A stretch of 64,000 nt of DNA from Planktotalea sp. (GCF_018607995.1 NZ_JABBAL010000017.1:1-64000); one strand, 5' to 3'; positions 32,921-49,715 are shown, numbered from the stretch's first letter. Notes: generated by a model from the letters alone, not told the origin. Numbers and translations are program-made.

Positions 32921-33745
32921 CTACAAACCTAATGGCGCGTGACGGTTCACATCTTTGTAAAGCAAGTATCGGAATGGGCCAGGTCCACCAGCGTAACATG
33001 CTTGCGGGCAGAAGGCTCGGAGCCACATAAAATCACCCGGGCCCACTTCAACCCAATCAGAGTTGAGTTTGTACGCAGCCTTGCCTTCAAGCACATAAAG
33101 CCCGTGTTCCATCACATGGGTTTCCATAAATGGTATCACATTTCCAGGCATAAGTGTCACAATCGTCACGTGCATATCGTGACGCATGTCACTTGGGTCA
33201 ACGAAGCGAGTCGTCGCCCAACCGCCATTCGTGTCCGGCATTACAGTTAGTGCAATGTCGTTCTCATTCGCAATAATTGGATCAGGTGCATCAAGGCCAC
33301 CAACAGCGACGTAAGCCTTTCTAAGCCAGTGGAACCGTGCAGTTTTTGCACAATCGTTAATCAGCGTCCACTCCATCCCTGCAGGCAGATAGGCATAGCC
33401 ACCCGCTTGCAGAACATGGTTTTGACCCATGAAACTTACAGTCACTTCGCCCTCTACAACGAACAAAACACCCTGCGCAGTCTTATCAAGCTCTGCACGT
33501 TGACTGCCGCCGCCCGGCTGCACTTCCATAATGTATTGCGAGAAGGTTTCCGCGAAACCCGTCATAGGACGCGCAATCACCCACAGGCGGGTTTTGTCCC
33601 AAAATGGCAGAAAGCTGGTCACGATGTCCCGCATCGTGCTGGCAGGCAGGAAGGCATAAGCCTCAGTAAAGACCGCTTGGCTTGTCAGCATTTCCTGCTG
33701 CCCCGGATGCCCGCCACTGGGTGCGAAATATGTACGTTTTGTCAT
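32921..33745 (-). CDS. allE: (S)-ureidoglycine aminohydrolase, bicupin
   Basis: A 274-residue bicupin. The first cupin spans about residues 55-130 ([28 protein letters not shown] read as [10 protein letters not shown] and [11 protein letters not shown]), the second about residues 190-265 with [19 protein letters not shown] carrying the metal-binding His/Glu set. AllE releases ammonia from ureidoglycine to give (S)-ureidoglycolate, the AllA substrate. ATG 33745 follows GGAG; the frame extends 20 codons further without family residues. It lies on the other side of the bhc locus from allA. Allantoate amidohydrolase, which makes ureidoglycine, is not in the window. Confidence 0.87.
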   Translation of the reverse strand: MTKRTYFAPSGGHPGQQEMLTSQAVFTEAYAFLPASTMRDIVTSFLPFWDKTRLWVIARPMTGFAETFSQYIMEVQPGGGSQRAELDKTAQGVLFVVEGEVTVSFMGQNHVLQAGGYAYLPAGMEWTLINDCAKTARFHWLRKAYVAVGGLDAPDPIIANENDIALTVMPDTNGGWATTRFVDPSDMRHDMHVTIVTLMPGNVIPFMETHVMEHGLYVLEGKAAYKLNSDWVEVGPGDFMWLRAFCPQACYAGGPGPFRYLLYKDVNRHAPLGL

Positions 33746-33975
33746 GACGGGCTCCAAAGAAGTGTTGCGATAAGCCTGACGGGTCAGCCCCCAAGCGCCA
33801 AGCATATGTTTCGCTAAAGCAACCTTCTGAATTATTTGAAAATCTCTGGCCGGCGTTTTGTTTTTTCAATTAGAACGCGCAGAGACTTCGACTATCCAAT
33901 TGGCGCACATTTCTGTTTGTTGTTTTGCGGCCTTGCACTATCTTGGCGTCGGATAAGGGATTAGGAGTGGGCGCG

Positions 33976-34632
33976 TTGGCGGAGCAAAGTGCAAAGCAAC
34001 TGACCACAGTACGCGACAGGTTGCGTGTGCAAACCCGCGACGTTCATGAACAACTGCATCATCATTCCACCTTCGTCGATCTGTTCAAGAACACCATTTC
34101 ATTTGACGACTACAAAGCTCTCATTCTGCGGTTTTATGGATTCTATGTTCCTCTGGAACGCGCGGTTGAGAGAGTATTTGCAGGCATGAGTAATGACGCA
34201 TCACCCTATTTCTACGAGACTCGGGCACATCATTTGAAAGTTGATCTGCTGGATCTAGGCTTTAGTCCCTCCGAGATAAAAAACGCGCCACTGTGCGACG
34301 ACGTCTTTAATGTGGTTTCAAAAACCTCGCTTGGCGGTGTGCTTTATGTGATTGAAGGGTCCACACTAGGGGCCGCCCCAATCGACCGCGCAGCGCAGCG
34401 TTTGCTAAGTGGAGACGTGCTCGATGGACGACACTTTTGGGCGTGGTGTAGATCCCAGAACAAGAACCGCTGGTCATTGACCAACGACTACATCGAAACC
34501 TTGGAAGCAAATGGGGTAGCTTTTGGTCATCTCGCAAAGGGTGCCAATGATACGTTCCAAGCCTTGGCTGATTGGCTCGCCCCTATAGATCACAACAACG
34601 TGGCAATCGACACCCGCGAGGTTTTTGCGTGA
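33976..34632 (+). CDS. bphO: Biliverdin-producing heme oxygenase paired with a bacteriophytochrome
   Basis: A 218-residue heme oxygenase-like protein. The N-terminal RVQTRDVHEQLHHHS contains the proximal heme His, and YVIEGSTLGAAPI matches the distal helix region. It cleaves heme to biliverdin IX-alpha, the chromophore for the phytochrome encoded immediately after. TTG 33976 has AGGAG at ideal spacing; GTG 33967 is the alternative. Its stop overlaps the bphP start (GTGA), implying coupled synthesis of chromophore and photoreceptor. Confidence 0.85.
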   Translation: MAEQSAKQLTTVRDRLRVQTRDVHEQLHHHSTFVDLFKNTISFDDYKALILRFYGFYVPLERAVERVFAGMSNDASPYFYETRAHHLKVDLLDLGFSPSEIKNAPLCDDVFNVVSKTSLGGVLYVIEGSTLGAAPIDRAAQRLLSGDVLDGRHFWAWCRSQNKNRWSLTNDYIETLEANGVAFGHLAKGANDTFQALADWLAPIDHNNVAIDTREVFA

Positions 34633-36920
34633 GTGATGCAGACCAAGTCGATCTAACCGCCTGTGATCAGGAACCCATCCACTTAATTGGTGCGGTACAA
34701 CTTCATGGCGCTTTGATCGCTATCGATGCCAAGACCCACAACATTGACTACGTAAGCGAAAACACTGAGCACTTCGTTGGTTTCACTCCAGAGATGATCC
34801 TCGGAAAACCCCTATCCTATTTGATTGGCGAGGAAAATTCCGCACGCGTGCAGAAAATGTCACTACAGCCATCTACGCCAGAGCTGTTGAAACCTTGGTT
34901 CATTTCTTTCGAGCGCCCTGATGGAACAACGATCAACGCCGAATGCTTGCCCCATGGCAATGACGGCCATGTCATATTTGAATTTTTCGAACCTGAACCA
35001 ACACCTGCCCCTATGTGGGAGGATGAATTGTCCCGCCAAGCGGTGATTTCCGAACTGCTGAAAACCGGTGATCTAAACGATCTCGCCGACGCAAGCGCGC
35101 GTTTGATCCGCGATGTTATTGGCTTTGACCGGGTGATGATCTACAAATTCGCAGAGGACAAACATGGCGAGGTGATCGCGGAAAGCACCAATCGTGATGA
35201 CAGCTTTCTGGGCATGCACTACCCCGCCTCTGACATCCCTGATCCTGCCCGACGTCATTTTACGTTAAACGTCATGCGCTCAATCCCCGATATCAACAGT
35301 GCCCGCGTCCCCATTGTGAGCCGATCGGGTCAAATTGCGGATGCAGATTCTGCTGCGCCATTGGATCTCACCTTCTCTAAACTGCGCGCTGTGGCACCGA
35401 TGCATGTGCAATACCTCAACAACATGGGTGTTGGCGCGAGCATGTCGATTTCTTTGGTTACCAATAATGAGCTTTGGGGGCTTGTGGCGTGCCATCATTA
35501 CAGCAAACGCATCATTTCTTCGAGCCGCCTGCGCTTTGCAGAACTGTTGGGGAGCACTACGTCGACTTTGCTTCAAAACCTGGAGAACACAGCGCAGTTG
35601 CGTACAGGTATTCAAGCCGAAAAGATTGCTTTCTATATTGAACAGCAAGTTCGTTCAGGAAGAGCATTGCGCGATCTGATTGAGGAACAAGCCTCAAAGA
35701 TAATGACGCTGATTGACGTTCAAGGCATGTGTCTTGTTCTCGGGGGCGAAGTACTGCACGTTGGCAAAGTTCCAAAAGAACCATTGGATTTCACCTTCTT
35801 TTTTGACGAATTAAAAGAAGGCATTGCGACGACAGACCATCTGCCTTCGATCATTACGATGGATGAGAACCAAAAAGAGTGTGCAGCTGGCGCAGCTCTC
35901 TTGGACTTGTCCGATGATGGTGAAGATTATCTAGTATTCTTGCGGCAGAGCTATGATCAAACGATCAACTGGGCAGGCAAACCCGAGAAAATTGAAACCA
36001 TCGACGAAAACGGGATTAAAAGGCTGTCACCCCGAGGGTCTTTCGCCCTCTGGAGCCAGGAACGACGCGGCAGAAGCAAACCCTTTGATGAAATCATTCG
36101 CGATGCATTGCGCATCCTCAGGCGCGCACTCTTTGCACTCAATAGCCTTGAACGCAAACGGATCGCACTTAGAGCCCAGAAACAAGCTGAAGCCGAGGAA
36201 ATTCGCTTACGTCACGCATTACTCGATGCGGCACGCGCCAACTCTCTTGGGGAACTTGCTTCAGCAATTGCACACGAATTAAACCAGCCGCTGTCAGCGA
36301 TTGCGAACTACGTCAGCGCTTGCCGTCAAGAACTGCGCAACGCCAATGTGACGATCCCAGAGCGCGCAGGGGTTTTGATCGAAGACGCAGTTGTTGAAAC
36401 CGAACGTGCCGGGGATTTGGTGCGCCGCATACGAGATTTTATCACGCGCGGCGATCTGAACACGGAATACATCGATCTTAACAAAGTGATCCAGCAAGGC
36501 GTCGATCTTGCATTAGTGACGTGCCAATTGCCAAATCTTAAGGTCAATGTTCGACAAGATCTGACCATTTCAAAAGTGCTCGCCGATCCGGTTCAAATTG
36601 GTCAAGTCATACTAAATTTGGCGCGTAATAGCATCACTGCGATGAAACATTCTGACGATCAGATCTTAACAATAAGCGTCGCTCAGCAGACTGGTTTTGT
36701 CCAAGTGAGCGTATCAGATAGTGGCTCTGGAATTCCGGCAAACGTTGCAAAATACATCTTTGAGCCGTTTCACACCTCAACAACCAAAGGCATGGGAATA
36801 GGTCTGTCGCTATGTCGTTCGATCATCGAGGCACATTCCGGCAAGATTTGGTTTGAACCGTCCCAATCGGGCGCTATCTTTTTTTTCCAGCTCCCAATTT
36901 TAGAGAATGAAAATGGATAA
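34629..36920 (+). CDS. bphP: Bacteriophytochrome histidine kinase
   Basis: A 763-residue red/far-red sensor kinase. Cys12 (DLTACDQEPIHLIGAVQLHG) is the biliverdin attachment site before the PAS domain. The GAF domain holds MHYPASDIPDPARR, followed by a PHY domain to about residue 500. The HisKA phospho-His is His549 in SAIAHELNQPLSAI, and the ATPase shows DPVQIGQVILNLARNS, DSGSGIPA and GMGIGLSLCRSIIEAHSG. The kinase core is FixL-like, matching the FixJ-like regulator downstream. GTG 34629 is used because an upstream TTG start would bury the sequence in bphO. Placed just left of the photosynthesis regulators, it probably tunes pigment genes to light quality. Confidence 0.9.
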   Translation: MSDADQVDLTACDQEPIHLIGAVQLHGALIAIDAKTHNIDYVSENTEHFVGFTPEMILGKPLSYLIGEENSARVQKMSLQPSTPELLKPWFISFERPDGTTINAECLPHGNDGHVIFEFFEPEPTPAPMWEDELSRQAVISELLKTGDLNDLADASARLIRDVIGFDRVMIYKFAEDKHGEVIAESTNRDDSFLGMHYPASDIPDPARRHFTLNVMRSIPDINSARVPIVSRSGQIADADSAAPLDLTFSKLRAVAPMHVQYLNNMGVGASMSISLVTNNELWGLVACHHYSKRIISSSRLRFAELLGSTTSTLLQNLENTAQLRTGIQAEKIAFYIEQQVRSGRALRDLIEEQASKIMTLIDVQGMCLVLGGEVLHVGKVPKEPLDFTFFFDELKEGIATTDHLPSIITMDENQKECAAGAALLDLSDDGEDYLVFLRQSYDQTINWAGKPEKIETIDENGIKRLSPRGSFALWSQERRGRSKPFDEIIRDALRILRRALFALNSLERKRIALRAQKQAEAEEIRLRHALLDAARANSLGELASAIAHELNQPLSAIANYVSACRQELRNANVTIPERAGVLIEDAVVETERAGDLVRRIRDFITRGDLNTEYIDLNKVIQQGVDLALVTCQLPNLKVNVRQDLTISKVLADPVQIGQVILNLARNSITAMKHSDDQILTISVAQQTGFVQVSVSDSGSGIPANVAKYIFEPFHTSTTKGMGIGLSLCRSIIEAHSGKIWFEPSQSGAIFFFQLPILENENG

Positions 36921-37518
36921 AGACGCAGACAAATTTTCAATCTATGTTGTTGAAGACGATGACGCCGTCTCAAAGTCTCTGTGCGCACTTCTAACCGCAC
37001 ATGGGTTCGAAACGATCGCGTGTACTTCTGCCGAACAATTTTTAGACCACTACGACCCTGCCAAAAAAGCATTCATGATGCTGGATCTGCGTCTCCAGGG
37101 TATGTCCGGGCTTCAGCTTCAGACGCATTTGAACGCGCTGAACGTCAAAATCCCGATTGTGGTTGTAACAGGGCATGGCGACGTGCCTGTTGCAGTCCAA
37201 GCAATGCGCGCTGGGGCGGTTGACTTTATCGAAAAGCCTGCGAATGAGGACCGTATCCTCAAGGCTGTCGAAACCGCGTCGGGGCTGCTGTTTAACAAGC
37301 GACCTGCGATCGTTTCCAAAAAGATCGTCGCAGATCGACTTGAAAAATTGACCGATCGCGAACGCGAAGTGTTGCATCACCTTCTGCTTGGTAAGTTGAA
37401 CAAGGAAATCGCAAGTGAGCTGGACGTGAGCCAACGCACGGTCGAAGGTCATCGTTCGCGCATTCGCAACAAGATGCAGGCGCGTGGGATCGCCGATCTC
37501 ATTCGTATGGTTGGGTAG
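36907..37518 (+). CDS. FixJ/NarL-type response regulator, partner of BphP
   Basis: A 203-residue two-domain regulator. The receiver has acidic pocket EDDD, phospho-acceptor Asp60 in FMMLDLRLQGMSG, Thr in VVVTGHGD and Lys in VDFIEKPAN. The C-terminal LuxR/FixJ HTH reads LTDREREVLHHLLLG and IASELDVSQRTVEGHRSRI. ATG 36907 overlaps the end of bphP by 14 bases; ATG 36913 is possible. It should be phosphorylated by the upstream kinase and act on transcription. Its targets are not shown by sequence. Confidence 0.88.
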   Translation: MKMDKDADKFSIYVVEDDDAVSKSLCALLTAHGFETIACTSAEQFLDHYDPAKKAFMMLDLRLQGMSGLQLQTHLNALNVKIPIVVVTGHGDVPVAVQAMRAGAVDFIEKPANEDRILKAVETASGLLFNKRPAIVSKKIVADRLEKLTDREREVLHHLLLGKLNKEIASELDVSQRTVEGHRSRIRNKMQARGIADLIRMVG

Positions 37519-37933
37519 AACGGAGATGCGTATAAATACGTGCGTATTTATCCGAACTAGTGACTGTACTTAGGCACCCTTTAGTGTTTGTTTGGCGGGA
37601 TCGTCGAGACCCGTGTGGAGTTGTACGTCTTTGCCTATCTATTTTCGCCCCTTGCGGTGAATGGGCGGCTTTTTACAGCGCTTCAAATCTGAATTGTCGA
37701 GAGTGGGGACCCTCGGCATAGAGTGTTCGAAGAACCTGCGTGACGGCTTCTTTCAGGAAACCGAAATGTTGCGCCGTCCAACAATACTCTCAATATTTAC
37801 CCAATTATAATTACGTCTTAGGGTTAGCCACCCTTTGATTTGTCTTAAAGCGACACCGCAAAAACGCGGTTGAATTGAGTTGAAGTTCGCCTTCACAAGG
37901 CGCGTGGATACAAGGACTTTGGAGGGATCGTAA
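37519..37933 (+). other. 415-base non-coding leader upstream of the first AerR/PpaA gene
   Basis: No credible gene. It contains a near-palindrome AATTATAATT around 37803-37812 and one PpsR-like half-site pair with 11 instead of 12 bases between TGT and ACA (37767-37783). It presumably holds the ppaA promoter and the end of the bphO-bphP transcript. I see no clear hairpin terminator. Confidence 0.5.
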
Positions 37934-38779
37934 ATGTCCAGCAATCATAATTTGGCCCAAGACGGGCGGGCGCATGACGCGCTCCACTTTGACGTGTATG
38001 CGCGCAGCAAAACGAATATTTCGCGACTCAAAGCGCGTTTGCCAGATGAAATTGTCGCGAATCTCGCACGAGAAGTGATCCGTAGGGTCGTCTCCAAAGC
38101 AAGTGAAGTCGAAAATGTTGTCGCCGCCCCGAGCCAGAACACATTGGAAAAGCTGTCAGAGGCGCTGATTTCAAATGATGAACTTGCAGGTGCCAACCTA
38201 ATTTTGGAACTGCGATCTGAGGGCCAAAGCGAGGAAGCAATTTATCTATCTCACCTCGCCGCCGCCGCCCGTCTCCTTGGTGAATGGTGGGAAGAAGACC
38301 GCATAGATTTCAACAAGGTGACTTTGGGAACCGGCCGTATATTCGCGATAATGCGCGGGATGCGACATCTGTTTGAACCCGCGCCCATTGCCCAACACAA
38401 GACCGCCCTGTTCGCGTCCACCCCCGGTGAAGATCACACGCTCGGCGTGCGTATGGCCGCAGATCTTTTTCGTAAAGAGGGCTGGGATATCACCCTCAAA
38501 GTGGGTTTGGGCCATGACGCTTTGGTCGCAGAGATCGAGCAGTCAAATATCAGGATTATCGGCCTGTCCATCGGCGGCGAGCATTCTACCGAAGCGCTCA
38601 CGAAGTTGGTCGTCGCGCTCAACATTAACTGCCCGCATGTCTCAATCTTTGTGAGCGGTCAAAACATTGAGAGCGTGCAATCGATCTTAGATCTAATGGA
38701 GCTCTCTGGCACCGGAAGCGACATTGTCAGTGCACAGAAACAGTTGAACGATCTTTGGGATCAGCACGCGACGGCTTAG
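37934..38779 (+). CDS. ppaA: AerR/PpaA-type B12-binding photosynthesis activator
   Basis: A 281-residue protein with an N-terminal helical region and a C-terminal cobalamin-binding fold. The B12 loop is GEDHTLGVRMAADLF (the His that would ligate cobalt), followed by IIGLSIGGEHST and IFVSGQNI. The size and position next to ppsR match PpaA/AerR, blue-light-sensing adenosylcobalamin/hydroxocobalamin proteins that antagonise PpsR/CrtJ. GGAGGGATCG precedes ATG 37934. It converges with ppsR, overlapping by 4 bases. A second homologue lies on the other side of ppsR. Confidence 0.87.
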   Translation: MSSNHNLAQDGRAHDALHFDVYARSKTNISRLKARLPDEIVANLAREVIRRVVSKASEVENVVAAPSQNTLEKLSEALISNDELAGANLILELRSEGQSEEAIYLSHLAAAARLLGEWWEEDRIDFNKVTLGTGRIFAIMRGMRHLFEPAPIAQHKTALFASTPGEDHTLGVRMAADLFRKEGWDITLKVGLGHDALVAEIEQSNIRIIGLSIGGEHSTEALTKLVVALNINCPHVSIFVSGQNIESVQSILDLMELSGTGSDIVSAQKQLNDLWDQHATA

Positions 38780-40188
38780 GTTTTGTTTACCAACCCATAT
38801 TTGCGCAGTTTCACATAAAGTGACTGCCGCGACAGACCCAGCATTTCCGCGGCGGCGACACGGTTGTTCGATGTCATCTCAACCGCAGTTTCGATGCACA
38901 TCTTCTCGATCACATCTGTTGATTTCGCCACGATGTCTTTCAAAGAATGACCGCCAATCAGCTCAATCACAGAGCGCATATCAACCTCAGTAATCTGCTG
39001 CATCGGTGTGCGCACAGTCTCGACACGTCTGCTATCTCGCAAGATCATCGCAAAAACATGCGATGTGCCAGCTTTTAGCAGAGTGGTTGAGATTTCGACC
39101 GCACGCTCACTGCCATGTTCGCAGAGCACCTTTGTTGCATAGAGGCGCATACTGCCAGTGCGTCGCGCGTTTTCAAGCATAACGTTCAAATCAACCGCAC
39201 CCCGGCTGAAGAAATCGATCATCGCACGCCCTTTCAGGCTTTGTGAATGCGTGACGTCAGTAAAGTTCAAGAATGCATCATTGGCGCTTAAAATTTGGCC
39301 CGCACCCTCGACAAAGACAATCGGGTCAACGCCATGATGATAAAGATCCATGAGCTGGGATTGTAACCGATCACTTGGCACATCTTGTGCGCTATCCGTG
39401 CTGATCTTGCACAGCAACATTGGGCCGTCGGCACCGCGATAGAGGGTCGGCTTGATGCTTAGGTTTACTTTTTCGTCGGCGCTTTTAACGGCGACCACGG
39501 CGCGCAATTGTTCTGACGCAGCAGAGACCAGCTGGTCGACCAGATCACCCCTGCCCTTCGCTTTGAACTCCTGTGCAAACGAGGCACCAATCAACACTTC
39601 ACGATTTTTGCTGAACATCGTCTCGAAAGCAGAGTTGCAAGCGACAGTCTTGCCCGTGCGCACTGAAATGAAAGCCGTCGAGAGATCAGAAGATTCAAGC
39701 AAAACACGAAAGCGAAGATCATGTTCGCGCTGAGCTTCGTAATCGTTTTCCAACGCGATATGCGCGGCGACCAATTGTTGCTGAATTTCTGCTGTTGAAC
39801 TTAGGTCATTGCCAAGCACGAGAAGCGTGTCTTCAGAGCCAGTGCTATGAAAGCTGTAGCGCACAGGGAATTCGGCATTATTTTCAGACGCTACATGGTT
39901 CACCTGAACCGGTTGCACTGCGGTATCCTGCTCCAAAAATCGCGCCAAACGGCTTTCGAATTTTGGGACTGATTCAACTGTCAGAAAATCTTGGATCTGG
40001 CGACCGATCCAAGATGTCATATCATCGAGCGCGGTGAGGCTCGCACTTGATTGCGCGGCTTTGATCTGACCTGAGTGTGACACCATAAGAGCCAGATCCG
40101 ATATGCCAGATACGATGCCCGCAACAGCGTCCGGTGCGATCGCTGGGATCACTCCGCCTGTCCAAGACATTTCACCATCTGACGTCAT
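38776..40188 (-). CDS. ppsR: PpsR/CrtJ photosynthesis gene repressor
   Basis: A 470-residue regulator with an N-terminal region, at least two PAS domains (about residues 155-275 and 285-400) and a C-terminal FIS-type helix-turn-helix (NRVAAAEMLGLSRQSLYVKLRKYG). It represses bch, crt and puc genes under oxygen and light by binding TGT-N12-ACA pairs. Cys residues in VACNSAFE, LCKIS, LCEHG and MCIETA could serve redox control. AAAGGACTTC precedes ATG 40188. Matching operators are present near bchF and bchG in this window. Confidence 0.92.
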   Translation of the reverse strand: MTSDGEMSWTGGVIPAIAPDAVAGIVSGISDLALMVSHSGQIKAAQSSASLTALDDMTSWIGRQIQDFLTVESVPKFESRLARFLEQDTAVQPVQVNHVASENNAEFPVRYSFHSTGSEDTLLVLGNDLSSTAEIQQQLVAAHIALENDYEAQREHDLRFRVLLESSDLSTAFISVRTGKTVACNSAFETMFSKNREVLIGASFAQEFKAKGRGDLVDQLVSAASEQLRAVVAVKSADEKVNLSIKPTLYRGADGPMLLCKISTDSAQDVPSDRLQSQLMDLYHHGVDPIVFVEGAGQILSANDAFLNFTDVTHSQSLKGRAMIDFFSRGAVDLNVMLENARRTGSMRLYATKVLCEHGSERAVEISTTLLKAGTSHVFAMILRDSRRVETVRTPMQQITEVDMRSVIELIGGHSLKDIVAKSTDVIEKMCIETAVEMTSNNRVAAAEMLGLSRQSLYVKLRKYGLVNKT

Positions 40189-40246
40189 TCATCGAAGTCC
40201 TTTGATTGGGCTCTCACTACCAATACGCACGTATTTTTACGCTCCT

Positions 40247-41116
40247 TTAAAGGGCGACCTGCCTGCACGGCAACCCCCACAGGCCCAATTTTATAGCCTC
40301 TTGCCATTTATTAGTCGCAGCGTCAGCCCCCACCCTAGCGTCCAGATCAGATTGGACGCTAAGAAGGCTACCCCCGACAATAACATTCGACCGGTTTTCC
40401 CTATCGCGAGAGGCCTGCACGAACTGGCGCAAGCTCTCAATGTTTTGACCAATTGACGCTGAAATTAGAACCGCTTGAAATTGCTCTGTTTTGACGCGTT
40501 TAGACATATGTTCCGCGCTTGCGTCCAAGACCAATTGCACCACCGCACCTGCTTGGCGAAGCTGGGCGGCAAGCACTACGGCACCAAGTGTATGCTGCGC
40601 CCCTTCTGGTACAGCAACTAAGAAATTGCCAGACTGCGCAGTTTTTCGCAAAGGACGCTCTGCGAAAGACCGCTCAAGATGATGAACACAGGCTTGCAAC
40701 CGCGCGCATCCGATTGTGACGGTGCCAAACGATGCAGTGTCTTCAACCCAATTCTGGCCAAGCCTGCGTGCCGTCTTAGGCACGAGCACCGAAATGATGT
40801 CTTCGATTTCGACGTGTTTTGACTGAATTTCTTTGATAACATCCGTAATTTCATGCCGGTCAGACGACGTCGACGCGACATAGAGACGTTTCACCAATTC
40901 CTGAACGAATTCTGGGTCGGTGTGCAGATTGGGCTTGAGTTTTCGGGAGGCATGCTGATCGTTGGACGCCGCCAATACCGCAAGAGCGCGAATAGCAACG
41001 TCATCAACCTTGTTCAAAGGGCGCGGCAACACGGCCGTTTGATTCGAGATCACATCACCCCTCCGAAGGTAAGCAGCTTCAATCCCACTGCCCAAAATCG
41101 GAACAGATGGTGCCAT
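40247..41116 (-). CDS. Second AerR/PpaA-like B12-binding regulator
   Basis: A 289-residue protein with an N-terminal helical part (residues 60-165) and a C-terminal B12-binding-like fold (VPEGAQHTLGAVVLAAQLRQAG, AVLISASIGQNIESL, VIVGGSLLSV). The AQHTLG loop keeps the His found in the first homologue. ATG 41116 is the only ATG near the family-like start, but no good ribosome site is seen; the open frame reaches 41206 with weak codons. It is divergent from bchF and shares two PpsR sites with it. It probably modulates PpsR or the same promoters, by analogy with AerR. Confidence 0.8.
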   Translation of the reverse strand: MAPSVPILGSGIEAAYLRRGDVISNQTAVLPRPLNKVDDVAIRALAVLAASNDQHASRKLKPNLHTDPEFVQELVKRLYVASTSSDRHEITDVIKEIQSKHVEIEDIISVLVPKTARRLGQNWVEDTASFGTVTIGCARLQACVHHLERSFAERPLRKTAQSGNFLVAVPEGAQHTLGAVVLAAQLRQAGAVVQLVLDASAEHMSKRVKTEQFQAVLISASIGQNIESLRQFVQASRDRENRSNVIVGGSLLSVQSDLDARVGADAATNKWQEAIKLGLWGLPCRQVAL

Positions 41117-41137
41117 CGTTTCGCATCGCGTCAAATA

Positions 41138-41155
41138 TGTCAATAAATCATGACA
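41138..41155. promoter_or_regulatory. PpsR/CrtJ operator 1, upstream of bchF and the second B12 gene
   Basis: TGTCAATAAATCATGACA fits TGT-N12-ACA exactly and is 22 bases upstream of the ATG of the leftward B12-binding gene. With the second site 84 bases away (eight helical turns) it forms the spaced pair that PpsR octamers or tetramers are known to use. Confidence 0.8.
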
Positions 41156-41221
41156 CTTTTGGAATATTTCGCCAAAACTAACAGAAAATTCAAATTTCGC
41201 AGTCAAATACTGGCTTTAATG

Positions 41222-41239
41222 TGTAAATCAAAGTTGACA
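41222..41239. promoter_or_regulatory. PpsR/CrtJ operator 2, upstream of bchF
   Basis: TGTAAATCAAAGTTGACA fits TGT-N12-ACA exactly. It lies 56 bases before the bchF start, where it could cover the promoter. The two sites lie between divergent bchF and the B12 gene, so both transcripts are likely PpsR targets. Confidence 0.8.
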
Positions 41240-41294
41240 GATACACTCTATGCTGCCAAATTTTATCAAAGGCTAAGCCGTCTCAGGGGATCAC

Positions 41295-49049
<7,755 letters not shown>

Positions 49050-49715
49050 ATGACCTATGAAGCCACACGCACGCGCGTCGAAACTTATTTCGATAAGACC
49101 GCGACCCGCACATGGGAGCAGCTGACATCAGATGCGCCCGTGTCGGGCATTCGCGCCACTGTACGTGCAGGACGTAATCGCATGCGAGATGTGCTACTCT
49201 CTCAACTGCCGCTTGATTTGCACGGTGCGCGAGTACTCGATGCGGGCTGTGGCACAGGCGCTTTGGCGTTTGAGTTGGCCAAGCGCGGTGCGGATGTGGT
49301 TGGCGTTGATATTTCACCGCAGCTTATTGATATCGCGCAGAAACGTCGCCCTGATCGTGTTGCCGGATCACTCACATTCTCCGCAGGTGACATGCTTGAT
49401 AAGCGTCTTGGTCTTTTTGATCATATCGTCGCGATGGACAGTTTAATCTACTATACGGCCGAAGATATTGGCCAGATTTTGGATGGGCTTGCGCCGCGCC
49501 TCAGCGGCAATATGGCGTTCACTGTCGCGCCGCGCACGCCTTTGTTGATGATGATGTGGCGCGCTGGAAAACTGTTTCCGCGCTCTGATCGCTCGCCCAC
49601 AATGATCCCGCATCAATCCTTTAAAATCGCAGCTGCCACCAAAGGCAAAATCCGCGAGATTGAACGTGTCTCATCCGGCTTCTATATCTCCCAAGCGCTA
49701 GGGTTCCGTGCATGA
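49050..49715 (+). CDS. bchM: Magnesium-protoporphyrin IX methyltransferase
   Basis: A 221-residue SAM-dependent methyltransferase. SAM motif I is VLDAGCGTGALAFELAKRGA, followed by VVGVDIS. It methylates the C13 propionate of Mg-protoporphyrin IX, making the AcsF substrate. ATG directly follows the bchL stop, and the gene overlaps lhaA (ATGA), so translation is probably coupled. Confidence 0.93.
   Translation: MTYEATRTRVETYFDKTATRTWEQLTSDAPVSGIRATVRAGRNRMRDVLLSQLPLDLHGARVLDAGCGTGALAFELAKRGADVVGVDISPQLIDIAQKRRPDRVAGSLTFSAGDMLDKRLGLFDHIVAMDSLIYYTAEDIGQILDGLAPRLSGNMAFTVAPRTPLLMMMWRAGKLFPRSDRSPTMIPHQSFKIAAATKGKIREIERVSSGFYISQALGFRA

Noticed and set aside
37767-37783. TGT-N11-ACA upstream of ppaA as a PpsR operator
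   Set aside because: Spacing is one base short of the TGT-N12-ACA rule seen at the four good sites.
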